Assembly: GCA_009809945.1 (NCBI GenBank)
Contig: WTPW01000691.1
Span: forward strand, 164,477 to 228,476
DNA from: Gigaspora margarita
Lineage: Eukaryota > Glomeromycota > Glomeromycetes > Diversisporales > Gigasporaceae
DNA: 64,000 bases
Reading direction: 5' to 3'
Positions 58,230 to 64,000 of the stretch are shown here, piece by piece; the first letter of the stretch is position 1, and each line of letters opens with the position of its first letter. A model generated the notes under the pieces. The model was not told the DNA's origin. It made no database searches and saw only the letters and a list, made by a program, of their open reading frames with translations. The position numbers and the translations under genes are program-made.

Positions 58230-59356
58230 AACCAATCAAATCGAATGTCCACCATGCTTTTTTCAGTAGCATGTACCAAGGGGAGAGAGTCTATTCGGCA
58301 CCTAAAGCCGGGCCGACTGACCCTTCTGGGCTAACTGGTTTGGAAGTTTGGGGATACCAAGGAAGAACTAATAGAAGGTTGTAGTGGGTATCGGGATTGG
58401 AGTGAACCTCATAAGGGCAATACAGAACTTACTGGCCAATAAGAAGTAGAAGCATGGAGGCATGTACGTGTCAAAGCCTAATGGGCTCTAGGCATACCCA
58501 TATGGGAGTCCTCAGACATTAAGGGAGGCCGGGACCACCAATACAGGATAGGCAGGTATAAGTGCATGTAGAGTGCATCATAGTTCGCCAGATCCTCATG
58601 ATGCCATATAACTATACCTGATAACTGAAAGCATTTGCGAAACATGCCCGGTCACTCGTCACCATAGCAGAAAGTACAGTCGTTCGCACATTACCGAATT
58701 CAGAATGCTAAATTCAGGGCCTCAAAGATGCAGAAAAATTGGCTAGTTGCAGCAGCATGCAGGCTTGAGATACTTACCCAATGTGGTAGAGGCAGCTGCA
58801 TGGCTTGAGATACGAACTCCTGAGAAGTACGCCAGTAGGGGACTCAGGTATACCAATTTGGAAGCATAAAGCACCTATCTGGCAAATGACACCAAATTGG
58901 AAGTGATGATACTAGGTAGTGTGGGTAAAGTGGGGACATGTGAATACCAATTGTTGGTTGGAAAAGGGACATACAAATCCAGATCAGTCATATATATGGG
59001 AATATGGAAGGTTCTAGTAGGTTTAGGTCATGGCTAAATTAGTCCAAGTCTCGGTGCTTAAGTAGATAGTATATAAAAGATTGTACAGCGATGTTGTAAT
59101 GATCAATATATATTCAATAAAGACCAGAGGCATGACCTCACCTTAACACAAAAAAAAAATCATAAATTTATATAAAAATTTTATATAAATTTACGATTTT
59201 CTTATGCACCATAAGGAAATCGTAAATTTATGTAAAAATTTTATATAAATTTACAATTTTCTTATGGTGCGTAAGTAAATTATAAATTTATGTAAAAATT
59301 TTACATAAATTTAAGATTTTCTTATGCACTTTAAGGCTTTCAAAAGTTTATGGAAG

Positions 59357-61151
59357 TATACCAGAAGCAGAGTATGAAATACGAAGTATATGGTTATCTG
59401 AAGAGTGAAATATTGTGAACAAATATGGTTCTTTGATTGGTTATATTTTCACATAATATTGTGGAATGCGATGTTCCAGATTTGCTTTTTATATTGAACC
59501 GGTTTGGTATAACTTTTTTACGTATGTACATGCTATTCATGTGTGATTGTCCCTGCAAAGGGGACTATTTTTAAGTGAGTATTTCGGGTTTACATTTCGT
59601 GTCTGTTTATTGCATAGGGGGTTGATGTTTAAGGGGTTCCGGTATATGGTTACAGTAATATTTTTTTTTGCTCGAAATCTTTTTTATAAAAACGTCAAAA
59701 TTCTGTTTTATACCAGGAATGGAGTACATGGTTATCTGAAGAGTGAAATGATGTGAACAAATACAGTTCTTTGATTGGTTATATTTTTCATGATATTGTG
59801 GAATGCGATAGTCAGATTTGCATTTTATATTAAACTGGTTTGATATGGCTTTCGTAAGTACATACGTGCATTCGTACATGATTATCCCTTCAAAAGGACT
59901 ATTTTAAGTAAGTATTTCAAGTTTTAAGTTGTGCCTTATTTTATTTGATTTATTTCTTATCTTACCGGTGTTATTATAAATTTTTGCACCCAAAAATCAC
60001 AGCATTTCCTTATTTTGCCCCTGCTTTATTTGATCGATCATTGTTATATTTGATCATCCTTAACCCTTTCAATTGTACCTCTGTAATATGTATTACTCCT
60101 ATTACCTTATTTAGATATCCTTGGGGTTCTACAATTAATTAAAGCTATCGTGATGCGTCGAATGTCTATATTAATAATCATCATGCCATCGCTTTTGTAC
60201 ACAGATCAATTATGTATAAATTATTATTGCTTCTTTTAGAGACGAATGAATACGAAACATTTAAATATTATCATCTCACCCCTCATGCAAAGTAATATTA
60301 TGATCAAGTTTATAGGTGTTGAAGGGCAATTAGACATTTAGTTGTCGTATCTCAATGACGAATTGATTGTGTAAGGCAGAAGGAAGTTAAACTGTCAATT
60401 GATTGGTGTAAATAATTTATATAGATTACAAATGTATATAAGTCCGATGTGTTCACTCTTTGTATATTGAGAGGTTTTTGTCCCTTATACATAATANAGA
60501 GAGCAAGAATGAGGTATTAGATAGTATTAGATATTATCTAAATAATTCCTCTATTATAATAAAGTTTTCTTAATGAGTGTTTATTTATTGTATCTCTTGG
60601 CTTTCATTTATTTTTGTATTGTTCGTAAATCTCATTTCGTTATATTTATAAACCCAACCTTATGTATTTCTTCTCTTGTTCACTATTGCTAACCTAAATC
60701 TGGCCCTCTAATCTGACGCTCTCCCAAATTTCAATAGTAAAACTGGTTTTGTCTATTTATATACTGCTTGATTTCTAAAAAAAAATATATATATATATAT
60801 ATTTTTATAATATTTACTAATGCTATTTACAACTTGTTCTCTATATAAAATGATTCCTATATCATATTTCATTATCATACCGAATAAATTAAGCTTTTAA
60901 ACATAATTAAACAATAACACTAAAAAATGTACATAGTGTTGGCACATGACAAATTAAACTACTAATATAATTAATGAATTCATACGACTCATTTCAAATT
61001 TATTAATATGACCTAGCTATATGCCAACTCTGTACAATACACATGTAAACTAAGGTATACATAATTTATTAATTAGTATTAATACTTCTAATATGATCTA
61101 CTGATTCTTCCGTTCCTGGTTTTGCATGACAGCATCACGCAGCTACCTTAT
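59357..61151 (+). mobile_element. 1.8-kb dispersed repeat, copy 2
   Basis: It is collinear with 34530-36334, including the two tandem head units (59357 and 59709, about 352 bp). Differences are mostly transitions, such as GCGTGACAGTGTCGCGC here reading GCATGACAGCATCACGC. This copy also lacks about 25 bp near the 3' end. It starts four bases after the outer palindromic repeat ends. Confidence 0.8.
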
Positions 61152-61439
61152 ATAAAAATTTATAAAATGCTAGGAAGATTTAATCTTATAAAAAATACAA
61201 AATATTTATAAAACATTTTTTAAAGATTTTTAAAGATATAAAAAAAAATTTTAATATAAGCAGCTTATAACCCAAATTCAATGTTACCTTGAAACAAACA
61301 GCTTGAAACTTGTAAAGTATTTTTTTCAATACTATGAAATATTTCAAACCATTTTGTATATTCAAAGCATTATAAGTTATAAATGATATTATCAAAGATT
61401 GAAAAAATGTTTGCTCATCTACTAGCTGGATCAAAGGGA

Positions 61440-62150
61440 TCAAAGAAGTCAAAGGATTACTGAAATCCAAAACATCTAAATCTAAAGATAAAAGAAAAAG
61501 GAGAGAAAATAGCGAGTCAACTTCCAGCAGGCCAATTGCCTTATTGTTAGAAATGGGTTCACCTATCTCTACAGCTATTGCAGAGCTGTCATATACTTCT
61601 GAATTCTTCAGGAGGTATTTAAAATTTAAAATTAATTTTCACTATTTTCAAAATTGACTGATAAATAAATTTTGTGAATTCTATGAGGATTTACAAAAAT
61701 TATTTATCAGTCAATTTTGAAAACTGTAAAAATTATATTTAATTAGGATTTATCAAAATACTTTGAATATTTATTAATATTTAAATAATTTATATTAGTA
61801 CTAATTAGTTTGCAAGAAATTAAAAAAATTATAGATAATCAAGAAAAGCTTTTGTGATGATTAGATCAATGATTTGATCAACTTATGGAGAAAATTAAAG
61901 AAGTTGAGGAATGTTTGAAAAAAGTTGAGGATAATATATCTAAGAATTGGAACATAACTAATTAAAAAGCATAACAATTAAATTTACAACAAATGGTAAA
62001 GAGTGCCTCCAAAGCTTTGTTAGAATATAGTATATATTCAGATCAAAAAGAGCTTAAAGAGGCAGATAAAGACTATCTGTGTGAAATAATAATGAATTTT
62101 TTCAAAGTTTTACAAACCGAAAGTGGGATATATATTATGAAAAAATATAT
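61440..62150 (+). pseudogene. broken coding fragments with coiled-coil character
   Basis: A plus-strand frame (about 61440-61612) is Lys/Ser/Arg-rich and ends ALLLEMGSPISTAIAELSYT, then SEFFRR before a GTATTT donor. A second block (about 61885-62150) has EKIKEVEECLKKVEDNISKN and SDQKELKEADKDYLCEIIMN, both amphipathic, separated by in-frame stops. The residue mix is unlike chance AT-rich frames. The family is unknown. Confidence 0.4.
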
Positions 62151-63179
62151 ATAATTTGGTTTTTATATTTTTTTTTATTTAGTAAATTATTACATATATA
62201 TTTTTCATAATATGTAATATTATTTCTATATTAATTATTTTTAATAATTTTATTGGTAGCTTTTAAAAACTTTTAGATCATGATGTAGTACCTTAACAAC
62301 AAAGATTAAAAATTCGTGAGCTTATGAAAGTTTACAAATGATTATAAATTGATTAATAATTTTTTTTTAATCAAATCAATAGCAGAATGAAAACTTGTAA
62401 AGTATTTTTTCAATACTTTGAAATATTTCAAAACTTTTTGCATTTTTTTAGAAATATATGTTATAAATGATAAATTACTTGATTTATATTTTTTGTCACT
62501 TTGTGATTTCATAGATGTTTATAAAAGATTATAAAATAATTAGTAACTTTTTAATAAAATCAATGCTTAAACAAATACTTGAAAACTTTTAAAGTATTTT
62601 TCAATACTATGAAATATTTTGAAAGCTTTTGCATACTCATAACACTATTCAAAAGTATAAGCTATAAATAATGATAAAATATAACATTATAAATTCTTGT
62701 AATTTAGTGAATAAAGCTAAAAGAAATTTGCTTTGGATAAATAGTTTTGTTTAAATTTGTTATATTTTAAAAACTATAATTTATTTCGAAACATAGTATA
62801 AAAATATCAAATTTTTTTTATATTTTAATATTTTAAATCATTCAATTTTAAATTGTATTACGAATTTGCTATTATGTTAAAAAAATGCCTTTTGCAATAT
62901 TCTGAAATATCTTAAAGTATTTAATCTATTAAAGAAATTATGTAAAGTATTGCAAAATGTTTTAAATGTATTTGCTTTAATTTTATACATTATTGCTAAT
63001 TGTCTAATAAATTTCTTGTGTTTTAAAAAATAATTTATAAATTATATTTTCTGAAAACTTTTTTTAATTTTTGTTATTTTTATTATCAAAATATATATTT
63101 ATTTATTATTTTAAATAATATTACATTTCTAAATTAAAATATATATTTATTTACTAAATAGTTATTATCTTTATCAAAT
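62151..63179. other. AT-rich stretch with repeated AAACTTTTAAAGTATTTTTC words
   Basis: Variants of ACTTGTAAAGTATTTTTTCAATACTTTGAAATATTT occur near 61310, 62395 and 62580, with ATAAGCTATAAATGATAA-like followers. This suggests a degenerate repeat of more than 150 bp. No gene. Confidence 0.4.
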
Positions 63180-64000
63180 CTTAGAATTATATGGACATTA
63201 TCTTTAATTGCTTCAATATCAATTATATTATATATTTTAGTTAATTGAAGCCTAGGACATCCATAATAAAATAGAGTTTTCTTAAATTTAAAATCATATC
63301 ATTGAATTAATGCTAAATTGGATATTTTAGCTTCTAATTCAATTTTTGCTAACAAGCATATCTGTCTATAACAAATTTCTTGATCTGATAAATATTTAGA
63401 TAATTCTTCATAATTCATAGCAATAGCTAAATTGCTATAGCAAGCTTTTCCATAATAACTATTTGTTGCATGAATTTTTAATCCATTCTGTATAGTAATG
63501 AACTATAAATTTAACTATACTATTATTTAGATTATTTTGTTCTATTAAACCAAAATATATATCCAAATATTCTAAAAGATTATTTAATCCAAAATGTAAT
63601 TTTGAATTTAAATTATTGTTTTTTTTAGTTCTTCATTAATAAATTCTTGAGCATTATTTAAATTAAATTTCCATTAAATTTAAAAGAATATATAATTTTA
63701 GCATTTTGATTTGATTTGGCAGATAATTTTGATTTTGTTACAATATCTTGCCTTTGAATCTATTTAATTTAAATTAATTAAAATTAAAATTTAAATATAA
63801 CAAATATTATAAAATTAAAATTTAAATATAACAAATATTATAAAATTAAAATTTAAATATAACAAATATTATAAAATTAAATTTAAATATAACAAATATT
63901 ATAAAATTAGATACTTACCATTTTTAATATTTGAATTTCTATATCTTTTTTATTAGTTAAATAATAAGATGATTTGACAAAATCTTTATAAATATTTTCA
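63180..64000 (-). pseudogene. decayed coding sequence running off the right edge
   Basis: Minus-strand fragments include IQRQDIVTKSKLSAKSNQNA near 63740, NAQEFINEELKK near 63640, and HATNSYYGKACYSNLAIAMN, then LSKYLSDQEICYRQICLLAK near 63330-63470, and LFYYGCPRLQLTKIYNIID near 63260. Frames change between fragments and stops occur, so it is not intact. I do not recognise the family. The 31-bp tandem array lies within its upstream part, perhaps in an intron. Confidence 0.4.
63778..63906. repeat. four 31-bp tandem units
   Basis: Repeated ATTAAAATTTAAATATAACA followed by AATATTATAAA. Four copies, the last one base shorter. Confidence 0.85.

Larger units (their letters stand above)
54817..58257. 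mobile_element. 3.4-kb TIR element carrying a kinase pseudogene
   Basis: The left end GCATGGCGGACATTCAATTT and the right end (reverse complement GCATGGTGGACATTCGATTT) match at 25 of 28 positions. The flanks share GTGTTTCAGTA / TTTTTTCAGTA (11 bp, 2 mismatches), or exactly TTTCAGTAGCATG if the terminal GCATG is counted as target. An 8-13 bp duplication would suit a Mutator-like element; the exact boundary is ambiguous. The insertion splits the retroposon, whose sequence resumes on the other side. The interior contains a direct duplication near the left end (about 54860-54970) and the kinase relic. No transposase was recognised. Confidence 0.65.
54454..59159 (+). mobile_element. tRNA-headed poly(A) retroposon, interrupted
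   Basis: Two GC-richer segments (54454-54821 and 58261-59159) read as one unit of about 1.26 kb once the inner insertion is skipped. The 5' end GGGATGTAGCGAC carries a pol III A box (TAGAGAAGTTGG, 54468-54479) and a B box (AGTTCAAATCC, 54511-54521) 43 bases apart, the spacing found in tRNA genes. The 3' end has AATAAA at about 59116 and a run of ten A's. AAAATCATAAAT flanks both sides (54442-54453 and 59156-59167), as produced by target-primed reverse transcription. It is longer than a usual SINE and has no sustained frame, so it needs a partner LINE. The origin of the body is unknown. Confidence 0.75.
54290..59352. mobile_element. outer palindromic repeat split by nested insertions
   Basis: CATAAACTTTTATAAG at 54290 mirrors the right end at 59352 (reverse complement CATAAACTTTTGAAAG). 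Between the ends and the inserted DNA, both sides are runs of CTTATG..CATAAG and AAATTTACATAAAATTT hairpin units. Without the insertions the element would be about 360 bp of almost pure palindrome. The insertion lies inside one of these hairpin units. Confidence 0.65.

Noticed and set aside
59547..60142. Frames conserved between the two 1.8-kb repeat copies (also near 34720 and 35111)
   Set aside because: They are conserved only because the DNA is duplicated; start and stop positions shift between copies and no domain is visible.

Overview
The window is an AT-rich (roughly one quarter GC) fungal nuclear segment. It most resembles an arbuscular mycorrhizal fungus (Glomeromycotina). Three things point there: short introns with GT..AG borders, relics of Sel1-repeat and TKL-like kinase families of the kind that are hugely expanded in these fungi, and very dense palindromic and inverted-repeat DNA elements. 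The species cannot be fixed from sequence alone. There is one 402-base run of N (52013-52414) and scattered single Ns.

Only three stretches look like intact or near-intact host genes. (1) 28596-30501 (+): eight exons, 409 codons, predicted two-pass membrane protein with a large N-glycosylated ectodomain. (2) 39420-40048 (+): three exons, 75 codons, a small secreted protein with a signal peptide and an internal Lys-Arg site. (3) 40969-41471 (+): the 3' coding exon of a probable secreted protein of unknown function; its first exon was not found. Decayed genes are a RING-like multicopy-family pseudogene (17349-19826), a hAT transposase relic (5449-5640), a Tc1-like helix-turn-helix relic (30737-30862), a protein kinase pseudogene (55840-56565), and coiled-coil and unknown pseudogenes near the right edge.

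Layout: 1-17 kb is a mosaic of TIR and foldback elements, several with visible target-site duplications (TSDs): 1939-2570, 2969-3311, 3727-4684, 8850-9098, 9471-10413. 17.3-20.5 kb holds the RING-like pseudogene and tandem repeats. 23732-27322 is a 3.6-kb LTR retrotransposon on the minus strand with LTRs, primer-binding site, polypurine tract and Gag; where pol should be it carries degenerate Sel1-like repeats. 28.6-30.5 kb is the membrane-protein gene. 33.9-38.6 kb holds a 1.8-kb dispersed repeat (second copy at 59.4-61.2 kb) and a GC-rich minisatellite. 39.4-41.5 kb holds the two secreted-protein genes. 41.6-51.3 kb is a cluster of foldback elements built from the same hairpin modules. 51562-53121 is a hAT-like non-autonomous element matching the one at 3.7 kb.

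The most striking structure is a four-level nest at 54290-59352. A palindromic AT-rich repeat was hit by a tRNA-headed, poly(A)-tailed retroposon with a 12-bp TSD. That retroposon was then split by a 3.4-kb TIR element carrying the kinase pseudogene. The hosts of both inner insertions can be read across the insertion points. Together with the Gag-Sel1 retroelement, this suggests that mobile elements here pick up fragments of the host's expanded gene families.
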